Part shown: positions 1-12,300 of the stretch, piece after piece | How the letters are laid out: each line of letters opens with the position of its first letter | Numbering within the stretch: the stretch's first letter is position 1 | Origin: Rugalucina vietnamica | Taxonomy: Eukaryota > Mollusca > Bivalvia > Lucinida > Lucinidae | Assembly: GCA_964017185.1 (NCBI GenBank) | Contig: OZ024875.1 | Coordinates: 45,959,986-46,023,985 of the forward strand | Length of the DNA: 64,000 nt | Direction of reading: 5' to 3' | Notes under the pieces: model-generated | Databases searched by the model: none | What the model was told of the DNA's origin: nothing | What the model saw: only the letters and a program-made list of their open reading frames with translations | Program-made: the position numbers and the translations under genes

Positions 1-46
1 GTATTTTAAAATACGTTTGGAGAGAATCTCTTGCAATTAGGACTGT

Positions 47-47
47 A

Positions 48-118
<71 letters not shown>
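47..118. repeat. (CT)n microsatellite
   Basis: About 72 bp of CT dinucleotides with occasional GT interruptions. Confidence 0.95.
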
Positions 119-120
<2 letters not shown>

Positions 121-470
121 GTTTTGTCTGTTTCTCATCTAGTGATAAAAAATCAAAGCTCGAGATATCATTGGCCTATCATGTTATTTTCCAGGGCTGG
201 AATGGGTTTAGGCACACGAGATATCAAGTTGTCTTTTGGCCATTTCCTAGTGTAAGTGTTTGCTAAATCAGAAGCATTATGTTCGATCAGATGATTATTT
301 GTACAGAGGCAAATTTGTGTGTGTTAATATGAGTACTGTATTCAATATAATACTGCACAATGGATGCATAAAGGGTGTTTCTGGTTCTGGGCGCAGCTAC
401 AACGCCAGTCTTATAAATTTTAATCACATAAAGTATGTACCTGTAATCAGTCCGGATACAATACTGCTAT
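119..470. other. No feature seen
   Basis: Two short open frames without splice or family support. Nothing else recognised. Confidence 0.5.
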
Positions 471-728
471 CCTAGTCCCCAAGATTGTAAAACTTTTTTC
501 ATGCTCATCTAAAATGAGACTAAAATTTACCCTGCTCATAAATTCGTAGTATGAGCAGGGTATTTATGAGCAGGATAAATTACCAGTTTTTTTAGTTTTG
601 AACCTGAAATTTCTAATAATTTTTATTATTCCAACATCTATGAGCAGTTGAAATTTCATGCTCAGCTGAGCTGATTTGATGCTCAGCTAAGCTGAGCTTG
701 AAAAAAGTTTTATAACCTCGGGACCAGG
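471..728. mobile_element. Foldback MITE
   Basis: Inverted ends CCTAGTCCCCAAGATTGTAA and the complement of AACCTCGGGACCAGG. Inside are two smaller palindromes (CCTGCTCATAAATTCGT/ATTTATGAGCAGG and AGCTGAGC repeats). Confidence 0.6.
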
Positions 729-2412
729 TGCATGCCGTTTCCAAACGTATGGCGCTGCGATTAAGGGTAGCAACAGATGCAGACGTATTTGCAAAGTGAA
801 TTCGTAAAAGCAAACGCTAAATGGTAATATCAAGAAAAGAATTTATTTACAACTAGCAAAAATCAACATTACCACGGTACGCTAGTATCTAAAATGCTTT
901 TATTTTCTTCAGGTTACCATGTTTCCTTGCCGTGTGTATGTGGCCTGGCCGGGAATGACACCAGTCGTTACCAAACAAACACCGAACCTTTCAATATGGG
1001 GACATTCATATTGTCCTTGAAATACTGTACACAATATTCTGTCTATTAAATGGCTGCTTCGTGCAGTTTCTGATTTTTTTCTATATCATTTTATCCGTCC
1101 CGACATGACTGAAAAATTGTGGACTGAGACGTTACGCCTCAATGTTTGCGGTTTCCGCACATCTGCATAATGTAAAATGTACTTGCTTTTTTACGATTTG
1201 TCAGTTTCTGTCTGCTCAATTTTGAAATCTGCAATTCAGTCGTAGATAACCACTTGTTTTTTGGAAGGATACGTGACCTAAGCAGAATTGGAAAGCTTAA
1301 AACATTACGGTCTGGGGATAAAATACAGTTTCTTTATTTTCTATCGCCACTCTAGTTTGAATTTGCAGACAGTTCTAATTTAATTCGGCAAAACTGAGTG
1401 AAATAGAGTGTCAATTGTATGCACGGGTTGTCCACAAAACATAAATGAACCACGTCAAGAGAAAACCAACATTTTGCATATGCGAAGAAACGCCTTTGTT
1501 TTCGCTACAAGGATAGTATAGGTCTTCTTCTTTCAAAATCCGAAATCTACATCCTCTGGCCATCATGTGTGCTTGTACAGCTCGGTTTTGTCGGAACTGT
1601 TCGGAAACCACATTGTTGGTTTTCTCATGACGCGACTCAAATGTGGAAATGCAGTCGGGCTCACGAAGCCAATGCATCTTTTTCACATATTATTCAAAGC
1701 GTTATTACAGCAGATGTGCAAGCTGTCTACCGCGCCCAATATTATTATACATGCATTTTTTTTTTTTTTTGCATGTTGATAACAAAAATCAAGGACATAA
1801 ACAAAATAATCATTTTGACTGTACGGCCATTGCCTTGTTATATCCATAATAATGAGTTTGTTTGTTTCTTTGACCCTTTCCGACCGAGTGTTGCAGTGTC
1901 ACGCAATTTATTCCAGCTATTAGAATGTGGGCGTATTAAATATTATCGTATGTTCTTCCTATGCGTGTTACAAAACATTTAATATTTCTATAATGATAGT
2001 TAATAGATTTTATTATTTGAGTTGATGAATTTCGACAACGATAAAACAGCTGACGCACTTCAAAGAAACCATCCTGCTCCTATACTAGGCCGGTTAAGCT
2101 GTTCTGAGAGACCGTTTGGATACAAAGCCTACGCGCTATCGCGCTTTGTTACTGTACAGTATCAAAATGATCGCACTCTCCTCATAGAATAAATGAGTAA
2201 ACATTGCTGTACAGTAGAAACTTAAAACGGAGTATGCCATATGTAGAAATTACCACGGTAGGTTTTCTTTCTTACTGAATCTACTCGCAGTGTCATTGCA
2301 ACTAATAACTATAAGCCATTAGTTCTTGAATTCTTATAAATATATTCCCGAGGGAATGGATTACACACTTTTTAAATATATTTATGATTTAACATAAACA
2401 AGTGAAACTACC
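729..2412. other. Intergenic, only A1 recognised
   Basis: Apart from the MITE at 1445-1639 I see only AT-rich sequence and chance frames (longest 137 codons at 1569-1982, of which the start is repeat-derived). Confidence 0.45.
1445..1639 (-). mobile_element. Family A MITE (A1)
   Basis: TGAACCACGTCAAGAGAAAA and ACCACATTGTTGGTTTTCTC ends, with half of the central hairpin lost (only GCCTTTGTTTTCGC remains). AA on both flanks. Confidence 0.65.
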
Positions 2413-4553
2413 TACAGCTCCGTTTCATAAGTTTAGTACATACCGATTTGTTTCATAAATAATGGCATAGCAGTACCCGTACTTGAAGCTTAACCAAATG
2501 TTATTTTGTGATTGAAGATTTGAACGGATTTCCTTATGTCAAATTTAATACATAAATTGATTTTTTTGATTTTAATCAATTGGTTTATCAATACTAAACA
2601 CATTAAAATGACAAGCAAAGTATCATAACTTCAGGGATACAAATATCAACTTTTACATTGATTTCATACACTTCAAGAAAATTATAACCAAAAGCAGAAT
2701 ATATCTTTAAATTGGCATATCACACGGCATACTACACCAAGCATAATATTTGGTCTACCCTGTGTATATTCAAGTTTATTGAAGTTTGAACTATTGCATC
2801 CAAATAGCCGCGGTACACCAAATTATACAATCAGTCAGCGTTTGATACATAATTACACAAACAACCGTTTGTTTTTACAAATAACACTGGTCAAACAGTT
2901 GAATATAAATTTTTGATCAAAAGAAAGCCGCTCGAAAAGGTATTGGGACACAAAATGGCGAAACGACAGTCCAAACAAGGTAAGCCAGTCCAGTAGGACG
3001 CAAGATTTCAAGCGTCAACAGCATCGACTGTACATAGGGTAGACCAACTATTATGTAAGGTATAGTCTCTTGGACGCTCTGTTTTTTTATTGGATATCAA
3101 ACTGACCTGTAATGTGAGAAATCAATGTTAACATTGATATTTGTATCACAAAAGTTATGTTATTTCGTCTATCATATTTAATGTGTTATTATCTATACTG
3201 AAAGGAAATAGAAACTTAAGTCTTGTCTTTACGACGTCCCTGCGTTTAACCAATAAAAACGTTTTGTTTCGTCTTATAAAATTTCTATAGAGTAGCGTTT
3301 CTGCTACAATATTGGTGCGTTAAAAATACAGTAATTTGCTTAGGGGACTGTCTACGGTCAGTTTTTTTTATGCAATGGTCAAAATCAGAGTGTTCAAGTT
3401 TACTCATCAAATCTAAGGATCTGGTGCATGGTGCATCAAAGAACCATAAATCTGCATGATTTGTCTCAGTCCACTGCAGCAGAAAGAAAGCTGTCCAAAG
3501 ATAACCTCATGCGTCGAAAATTCACGCTAAAGAATCATCCGGCATTTTTAAATTGACGTCATAAACGTAGCCTATTTGTTTTGCTTCTTTTGACGTTTTT
3601 TACAGAATTATTCTTGGATTTGGTTTTTAAACTGGTGATATGGTATCGATTTTTGTACTACACACAGTTTTTCATAAACGTAGACGTCCATTTAGCTAAG
3701 CGTTACGTCACGTTGACGTTTTAAATAAAGGCGATTCATGCTTTCCGATGAAAAGAAAAGAATTCAAATAATAATCTTATCAATGGGTATATCATTTGTT
3801 ATCTAATGAAATGTCTGTATACAAAAATTGGGACCTCATTTCCCGACGTTGACGTGACGCTCTCAATAAAAAGATAAACAGTTTAAACACCGGAAACAGA
3901 TTAAGAATTTCAACGTCGATAAGACAAATGCTTATTTTGAGTTACCATTAACATGAACTTTAATCATTTATCGTGAAAACTTTTCCCAGCGTCAGAAAAC
4001 GTCGAAAATGCACTTTCATGTTTGACGTTAAAAACTAAACTTCACGTTTTTTTTTTCAGGATAAAATCTCAAAATGTCAATATTTTGAGGATATGCTAAC
4101 AACTTTGATCACATACGCTTATGCTCAGTATCTTAAATCAGCAAAACTGTCTCTAATCATGGTTTTGCATGCGAATAAGGGTGAAAACGTCTGAATGACG
4201 TAACTCTATTTCATTTGACGAAATGCAATTTTTAAAATGCAAAATGTGAAGCAAAAATTACACACTGTCACAATCAGAATATACCAACTGGTTATATTTA
4301 AAATTGATTTAAAAATAAGTAAACAATAAGCAATGTTGAAAACTTAAGTTTCTATTTCCTCTCAGTATATTTATAAATCAATTAAAATCCAAATTGTTAC
4401 AATCAGTGAATAATTCTATGTATTAGAATTGACGAAATCCGTTCAAATCTGCAAACACCCATTCAAATTTGGCCAAGCTTCAAGTACGGGTGCTGCTATC
4501 CCATTACTTATGATACAAATCGGTATGTACTAAACTTATGAAACGGAGCTGTA
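2413..4553. mobile_element. 2.1-kb element with about 190-bp terminal inverted repeats
   Basis: Ends TACAGCTCCGTTTCATAAGT and its complement are almost identical for the first 40 bp and recognisable for about 190 bp. There is no transposase frame, so it is non-autonomous. The inside holds another inverted-repeat element and a cluster of GACGT motifs (3550-4200). Confidence 0.72.
2733..3068. mobile_element. Nested MITE
   Basis: Inverted ends TTTGGTCTACCCTGTGTA and TACATAGGGTAGACCAAC, roughly 335 bp, inside the 2413-4553 element. Longer-range pairing of 2560-2660 with 3115-3195 suggests a further nesting layer. Confidence 0.55.
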
Positions 4554-4637
4554 CAATCAATGTTTTTGGATCAAAAATAAGAAATATGTTCACACCCAAG
4601 TTCACACATACACTGCACACCCACGTTTTAGTATAGA

Positions 4638-5150
4638 AAGGTAAAAGTAGGAAATGATCAGGAAATTGTGCAATCAGAAAGAAATTCCCACTCCAAAAAC
4701 CGAGGTGGGAACAAACTAAATTAACAATCAGGTACTCACACGAAGGAAAAATAGGCTGCTATTTTCCCAATAGGTGGTCACTCAGTTACCCAAACATAAC
4801 CAAAAACATGAAAATATACACAAGGTGCTAACAGCACCAAAATTCAACACCAAGGCATACAACGATAAGAGCCACCACAGACGTATCGCCTTGGAACTAT
4901 CAGTTATACAAAATCACTGGCGGACTTAAATCGATTTTACATGTCCATAACCTCATGCTCAGCTTCTGCAGTGGTTCACAATATTTTGTTAGTTGTTCGG
5001 TCCTCGTGGTGAATCTCTAACTAGTCAATGAATCATCATCGACAAACAAATAAATCATGATAACCACTATGATGAATCAAAAACGAGGACTCACAGATTC
5101 AGTAAGCTGCCCGACGATGGAGATCCCTGGGTGCCAAATAACACTTGGGT
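4638..5150 (-). mobile_element. Family R 3' tail (R1)
   Basis: Starts with the shared 3' end (GGTAAAAGTAGGAAATGATC) and runs to the CCCGACGATGGAGATCCCTG segment, where it is 5'-truncated. Pairs outward with R2. Confidence 0.75.
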
Positions 5151-5321
5151 TCAGGGAGTATATTTTTCAGGGACATGCTTTTCTGACGTAATATCAGTAT
5201 TCTCCTGCAACACCAAAACTGTTTCTCATAACATCTGACAACGACAATAAACTTAATAAGTATCGATACGTATAACGGCGACATATAAACGTTATAAGAG
5301 TAATAAATGCTTTTAAGAGTA

Positions 5322-5474
5322 ATAAATGCTTTTAAATAGCTGCTCATTCGGCTTACGATATGTTTCATGGTATAAGTACCTGATTGTTAGTTTGGTTTTT
5401 TCCCACCTCGGTTTTTGGAGTGGGAATCTTTTTCTGATTGCGCCTTTTCCTGATCTTTGCCAACTTGTACCTTT
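5322..5474 (+). mobile_element. Family R 3' tail, short (R2)
   Basis: The last 150 bp only: TAGCTGCTCATTCGGCTTAC, CCCACCTCGGTTTTTGGAGT and the terminal CAACTTGTACC. Opposite in orientation to R1. Confidence 0.75.
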
Positions 5475-5807
5475 TTAAGAATCGCCTGGTAATATTTTAT
5501 GTATGAGTTCTAACAACAAATTACTTTAATTGGGTACCAAGGACGAGTACATGGTTTTGCCTAGTTGTTTTTTGTGGATTATGTTTTTGTTTGTAACTCC
5601 TTGATCAGAAATTTTCGCAAAAACAATTCTACTGTAAGCAATTAATTTTAGTTTTATGTCTAATAACAATCGTCAAAACAATCTGAAGTCAGCTGGACAT
5701 TTTCCCACCAAACAAACATAACATAAACAACATAATCACGCCTACAATTACAAGTGGTAGAACCATACATCAAAAATGCCAGTAAATAAAAATAAAACTG
5801 ATATCCA

Positions 5808-6090
5808 TTAAGAGCAGTGAATGTATTAATAAGACAGGAGTGGGTCATACCGCGGTTTCGGCTACTCAAGCCTTTGGCAACATGGAACCAAAGAGAATTA
5901 CAGTTATTTTGCAACTTTCAAGAGAGCGGTTAATACGAAGACTAGAATTATCCAAACGGGGCTAAATACATTAAACGTTGGTTAGAAAATGAATCTAAAC
6001 CAATAATAAATTTCTGGTTTCTCAGAATATCCTCGCTGATCTCAAAGGACTAAAAGGAAAATATAATCTGTACTATGGAGGGGTTAGTAG
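5808..6090 (+). repeat. Half copy of the AAGAGCAGTGAA repeat
   Basis: TTAAGAGCAGTGAATGTATT, CCGCGGTTTCGGCTACTCAA and GAAAATATAATCTGTACTAT in order. The same blocks form the arms of 6905-7682. Confidence 0.6.
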
Positions 6091-6273
6091 TTATAAACAG
6101 TGGATTGAATTGTCTTTGAATCTGAAATGAATATTTCTTTGCTGACTTTCAGTATTTGATTTTTAGCTTAATAAAGATTTTTTTGGAACTGTCTACGCTG
6201 TTATTTGCTTAAACAACTACTGTAATACATCCATATTTCATTTTGCTCAGGTTCTCCACATGAACGGCGACGT

Positions 6274-6321
6274 TCAGTATATTTCAAACTCCACAGGATA
6301 GTGATCACTTACGTCCCTCAT
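6274..6321 (-). CDS. DNase I gene exon 9 (stop)
   Basis: A 48-nt terminal exon, [15 protein letters not shown] then TGA. It contains the last catalytic histidine in the SDHYPVE signature. Acceptor ATTTTCAG. Confidence 0.88.
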   Translation of the reverse strand: MRDVSDHYPVEFEIY

Positions 6322-9300
6322 CTGAAAATATACCAATATTGATTCAGAATGCATTTAGTGCCAATGTATCAAGCGTTAAAACTGCAAGTTGATTATGTGG
6401 ATACATGATACATTAAGTGAAAAGTTCAAAAGTCCATTGATAATATAATATTTTCAGACGAGTGTAAAAAGCGAATTTGACATATTAGTGTTTAACAACA
6501 CCATTTACCAAATACACTTAGCATGAAAAAAAAAAGTTAAAATGAGGTGTTCAGTGATTTTGATAAATGCATGGGAAAACAAACAATTTGCATAGGCGAA
6601 AACAAAGGCGCAGATCAGCTTTGCAGTGACACTGCGAAGCTGATCAGCGCCTTTGTTTTCTCTACACGGATAGTACTATTACTCTAGTTTCTAAATACAA
6701 AATGTCCAGCCTCTAGCCATATTCTGTCACTGTACAAGCCGGTTTTTGTCACACCTAGTCGGAAACCCAAATTGTTGGTTTTCTCATGCACAGGCCCAAA
6801 TGTTGTTTTATCCTTAATTTTACGATGGCCACATTTGCCTATATCTCCGAAATAATTGGATTCCAAAGGGGTTCGAAAAGTGTTAGATAAGAAAAAATAA
6901 GACTGAGAACTTTTAAGAGCAGTGAACATATTAATGAGAAAGGGGATGGGCCACACCGCGGTTTCGGCTTCTTAAGCCTCTTCAGTGACACTATAGGGCC
7001 AAAGAGAATGACTGTAACTTTGCAATTTTCAACACGCCGGTCGATACAAGGAGAATGCTCTCGCTGATCTCAATGAACCAAAACGAAAATATAATCTGCA
7101 CTATGGATGTTTTTCGAGGAGTCTTTTTAGGGAGTTAAACGAGGCAAACAAACTTAAACTTTTTTCAGTCTCCTCCGTAAATCATCCATAGTGCAGATTA
7201 TATTTTCCTTTTGCTCCTTTGAGATCAGCGAGGATATTTTGAGAAATCTTTGAAATGATTATCGGTTTCGATACATTTTATAACCACTATTTAATATATA
7301 TGGCCCTATTGGTATAATCTCAGGAAAACATGTCCGTGAAATGTATACTCCGGGGGTAAATCTATTTTTCTACCGAGCCGGTTCTAACATGTATCCACAA
7401 TCAATGTTTTGATCAAAGATATTAAAATTATCCAAAATGTTCCAATGGAATGTTCAATTTTTGCTTCTGAAAAAAAAATCTCTGTATATTGTATGGGCAA
7501 GTTTCGAAATGTTATACTAGACTTTGTACCGAATACTCTGTGGAAAGTTGCAAAATTACAGTAATTTTCATTGGCTCCATTTTGCCAAATCTAAAGTGTC
7601 ACTGACGAGGCTTGAATAGCCGAAACCGCGGTATGGCCCATCCCCTTCTTAATAAATATGTTCACTGCTCTTAAAGGATCTTAATTTTATTTCTAATCAG
7701 ATGCAAATTACATGTAAAAGGTGCCTTACGCGGTTATAGTCCAATTTGAATACGTCTTCAAATTTGTATATGCCTGCACTACCAGGTACGACAGCGTTTG
7801 GTAGGTTCGGTCCACTCACCACAATCCTGAAATACAAGTGACGAATGGTCTCGCTATTCATTGTCCATTGGATGAGTAAATTTTCATTGTATGGGCATGT
7901 AGTTTTTAAAAAAGGTACATATAGGCAATGATCAGGAAATGGCGCAAAAAGAAATAAAATCCCACTCCAAAAACCGAGATGGGCTAAACTAAATTGACAA
8001 TAATTATTATTTGGAGGTACTTATACTAAGAAAGCATATCGTAAGCCGAGTGAGCAGCTTCTTTCCTAATAGGTGGCCACTCAGCCACCCAAACCCAACT
8101 AAAAATTCAACACCAAGACATAAAACAATAAGAACCACAACAGAAGTATCACAGAAGTATCAGTAATATAAAATTACTGGCGGGCTAAAACTAGTTTTAC
8201 ATGGCCATAACCTCAACCTCAGCTTCTTTAGTGGTTCACAACATTAAATTAAGTGTTCGGCCCTCGTGGTAAACCTCGAATCATCAAGGACAACAAACAA
8301 ATAAATGATTTATAACCACCATGATGAATCAAACCGACGACTCACAGATTCAGTAAGTTGCCCGACGATGGAGATCCCTGGACGCCCAATAAGTTACTGA
8401 AAATCCGAAGTCGAATTAAAAGCCTCAATTACATCAGCTTGATTGTCATGGTTAAGCGAATCCATGAAATCGCTTTCGTAGCAGTATAAAAATAAATCAG
8501 CTACTAGAGGTGCGCAATTTGTACCCATCGGAATTCCAACAATTTGTCTGTATAACTTGGTTCCAAATCTAATAAAAATATTGTCCAGGAGAAATGATAA
8601 GGCGTCACATACATTCTGACATGACCAAGGTTTATATCGACTTTGGTCAGATCTTTCTGTTATTACAGGCCAAATAGGGTGAACCATATTTAAGTGCTCT
8701 ATCCACTCTATCAAATCGAATAGTTTTTCCGAAGTTTCATCAGATTATGTGGCAAAGCAAGAGGAGGTACTGCACTGTACGTGGAGCGAAAACAAAGGCG
8801 CTGATCATCTGTGCAAGTTACAGTACAGCTGATCTGCGCCATTGTTTTCGCATAGGAAAAATTCCGGGTTTCTCATGATGTGGCTCAACTATTTAGCACC
8901 TAGTATATTTTGTCATAATGACGATAATGAAATGTCTGTCCGAAACATATGGTACATTATTTAATAAAAGTTTCACTAGTAAAATTAAAAAAAAAAAAAA
9001 ACATGTCATAATAACAAGTAATCATTCACAACAGAGGACAGGAGTCCCATAAAATGGAGGCAGCGTCCCGACATGACCATTGCTGTTGACTTAAACGCTC
9101 AGCAACAAATCAAACAAACGATCAAAAATAAAAAAGTTAACTCATTTAAGCCTGGCTTACCTATCATGGGACATAGGCAAACAGAATAGCCCCAGATGTG
9201 ACGCCGCAGAACGCGGCGTCCCATCTGGGGCTATTCTGTTTGCTAAAAGTAATTTCGTCGAAAATTGAAATAAAAATAAAAAATCCTTTCTAACAACATC

Positions 9301-12300
9301 CCCAAAAATGAAAGTGGACTCTCCCATAAAATAGTGATGGGAGAATCTATTCGTCATTAATGGGTTTATAAAATGAGCCGCCTCATGGGAAAACCAACAA
9401 TCTGCATAGGCGAAAACAAAGGCGCAGTTCAGCTTCGCAGTAACTGCGAAGCTGATCAGCGCCTTTGTTTTCGCTACACGGATAGTGCAATTCCTCTACT
9501 TTCTAAATCCGAAATTTCAAGCTTCTAGCCTCCTTCTGTAGCTGTACAGGCCGGTTTGTGTCAGACCTGTTCGGAAACCACATTGTTTGTTTTCCCATGC
9601 AGCGGCTCAAATAAAGGTACCTGTCATAAGAACAGGTGGTGCCAGTGCTGGTGGTGGTGTCCACATCAGAGCCAATGAGCCACTGGAACATACTCTGTGT
9701 GTAGATAGGTAGACTGGTGATCTCGGGTTCGCTTGCGTAGCTACAGGCGGCGTTGAAGTCGCCCAATAAGACAATGTCCTACAACCACCAATAGCTTCAG
9801 AAGTGTCAAATCGTAAAAGTAGGCAATGATCAGGAAATTGCGCTATCGGGAAGAAATTTCCACCCCAAAAACCGAGGTGGGAAAAACTAGATTAACAATC
9901 AGGTACTTATACTAAGAAAACAAAACATGAAACATTGGTTTTAAGTTATTGAAGAAATTGACGCAGAGCATACGGTGGATGCTACCGACTCTGTGGCAAT
10001 TTCTCTGCCTATCCAAATTAATTCCACCCGCATAAGTTATACACCACATATTCTTATCTCAGAAAATATGGCTTTATTTGACATTTGGCTAGCTAAGGTA
10101 TAACGACTATTTTAGCCGTCTAAAACTTCAAACCTACCTTCACATCAGTCCATGTCTGTATGACGTCATCGTAAACGTCAATCAAGTTCCGCATCTCATC
10201 TACAGCATGGTCTGGCTTAGCATGGATACCAATCAGTGCAAAGTCCCATCCAGCACCTGACCGCAAAACTCACAAATAAAATATAAAGGTTTGATCTTTA
10301 GTTTCTGTTTAGTTCCATAAAATCACTTAACATTTTTGTCTCTAAATCCAACACTATATCAAACACTCAGATAAGATTGTTGGCATTTCGAAGGATAAAA
10401 GATTAACGCTTTTTATTTAGGGTAATGATCAGTAATTGCAAATTTTCTATATTTTGGAATACATGCTTAGTTTGTATGTACCTGAACCAACTGGTCTGAA
10501 TCTGACGGAGTATGGTTCACGCTCAAAAAGATCATTGGCATCATCATTGTACTGCAAAGCACCAGTGAGCGTCAGTCGGTCAAGCCTGTATATGAAAACA
10601 GATTTCAAATCAGCTACAATGTCATGCACAGTGCACTGAGTCATCAAAGTCAAAGAGTAAGTACGCGTAAATTGTGTAGTAACGATGCAGCAAGTTATAT
10701 GAGCTTTGATACATTTCAGTTCAAATTTAAAACTGAGATCCTTTAAGAGCAGTGAACACCACAGGGGCCTGTATCGTCATTTTAAGGCTTTATGGGGAAA
10801 AGTATGTACAAGGGTGCTTTCGCTGTCAAAATACCCATGTTCGAAAACAATTTACAGCGTGAAGACAGTCATTAATTTGGAAGAATTGTACAGCTTGGGT
10901 GGCAGAAATATGTCTTCTTTACAGTGTTTACTATATTTGATACAGCATGGGCTCATGTTTTGAACATAGTTGCTTGGAAAAGTCCAAAAATTGTCATTTT
11001 TTTCAGCCGTTGTAGTTAAGCCTGTCCAAACACTTTTTTATGTTTTTTATGAAAATTTAATAAATATAGGAATGATTCTCCTGACCTAATGGCCATAAAT
11101 GAAAGTACTCTGTCTAGGCTCTCTGATAATGGTATTTGTGTCTCATAACTCATGTGAATTGCGCCATGACAGGCATTTTTCTTCATTTTTCATTGCTCTA
11201 GAAAATATTTTGAAAGCTGACTTCCATTGTTGTTGTGGTCAAAGGTCAATCTAGGACAACACAAACTGATTGGTTAATATTGAAAACAAAATTATTTTAA
11301 CCAGTCAGATCGCTTGTTTCATTTACCTCATCAATTTATGTCAAGATGGTGGACAGCTGTCAAAACTCATGACTAAACAATGAAAAACACAGAAAAAAGC
11401 CTTCCATGCAGTGGATTGCATGAGTTGTGAGGCAAAAATACCATGATCAGAAAGATAAGACAGAGTACTATCAGTGGATTGCAATTAAGTTTGGAGAATC
11501 TTTTCTTACATACCTCTATCATAAAGATAGAAAAATTCCGGTATTTTAGTGGTGGTAGATAAATCGATCTTACACTGCTGGTTTGGTTGCTCATGCAAGA
11601 TAAGAAAAGCATGCGATATAATTCGATCGTTTCTACTGCTTGCAGCAATGGCGTTCACCAAAACTAGACAAAAGTGTTGTTTTTCACAGCGAGTATTCTT
11701 GAATCACGCTCGTTTTAAAATAAAAACAAATAAAAACTACATCACTATCGACTTTGACAGCGATTTATTTACATTTGACGTCACATCCGTAATATGCACA
11801 ACGTCACAAGGGTTAAAGCACGGTACCAGGTTACGTTACCGGTAAAAGGATAAAATCGGAGTATGTAAGAAAAAGAATCGATCATGGGTGCCCAGTGGAG
11901 AAAGGAAAATCCCAACCCTCGGGTCCACCGTTCCAGTGGGAAACTCGGCGAGCCTCGTTTCCCACTGGAACGGGTGGACCCTCGGGTTGGGATTTTCCTA
12001 TCTCCACTGGACACCCATGATGGATTCTATTTATCTATATTAATTAACCTAGTTACAATCAGATTTCAATACAATGATTCTTAAAACATCATTGAGCATG
12101 TACATACTCGAGTTGGAAGGTAAGTTCTTTCTATTATCCGTACATGTAATGTTTCTATCATTTTTCTGCCGTTTACCTGTAAAAGTAGGCGTATTGTTCC
12201 TTGTAACTGGTTCTCCCAAGGCGTTCACTAATGGACAATCCGTAAGATCTGGTTCTGCAACATTCCCAGCGGGCACATGACGTCAGAATGACGTCATATC

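Noticed and set aside
10586-10640. Longer DNase I exon including the SVFIYR reading
   Set aside because: It resembles the family's YFYR block by chance. The exon at 12177-12254 supplies this region with better sequence and correct phases.
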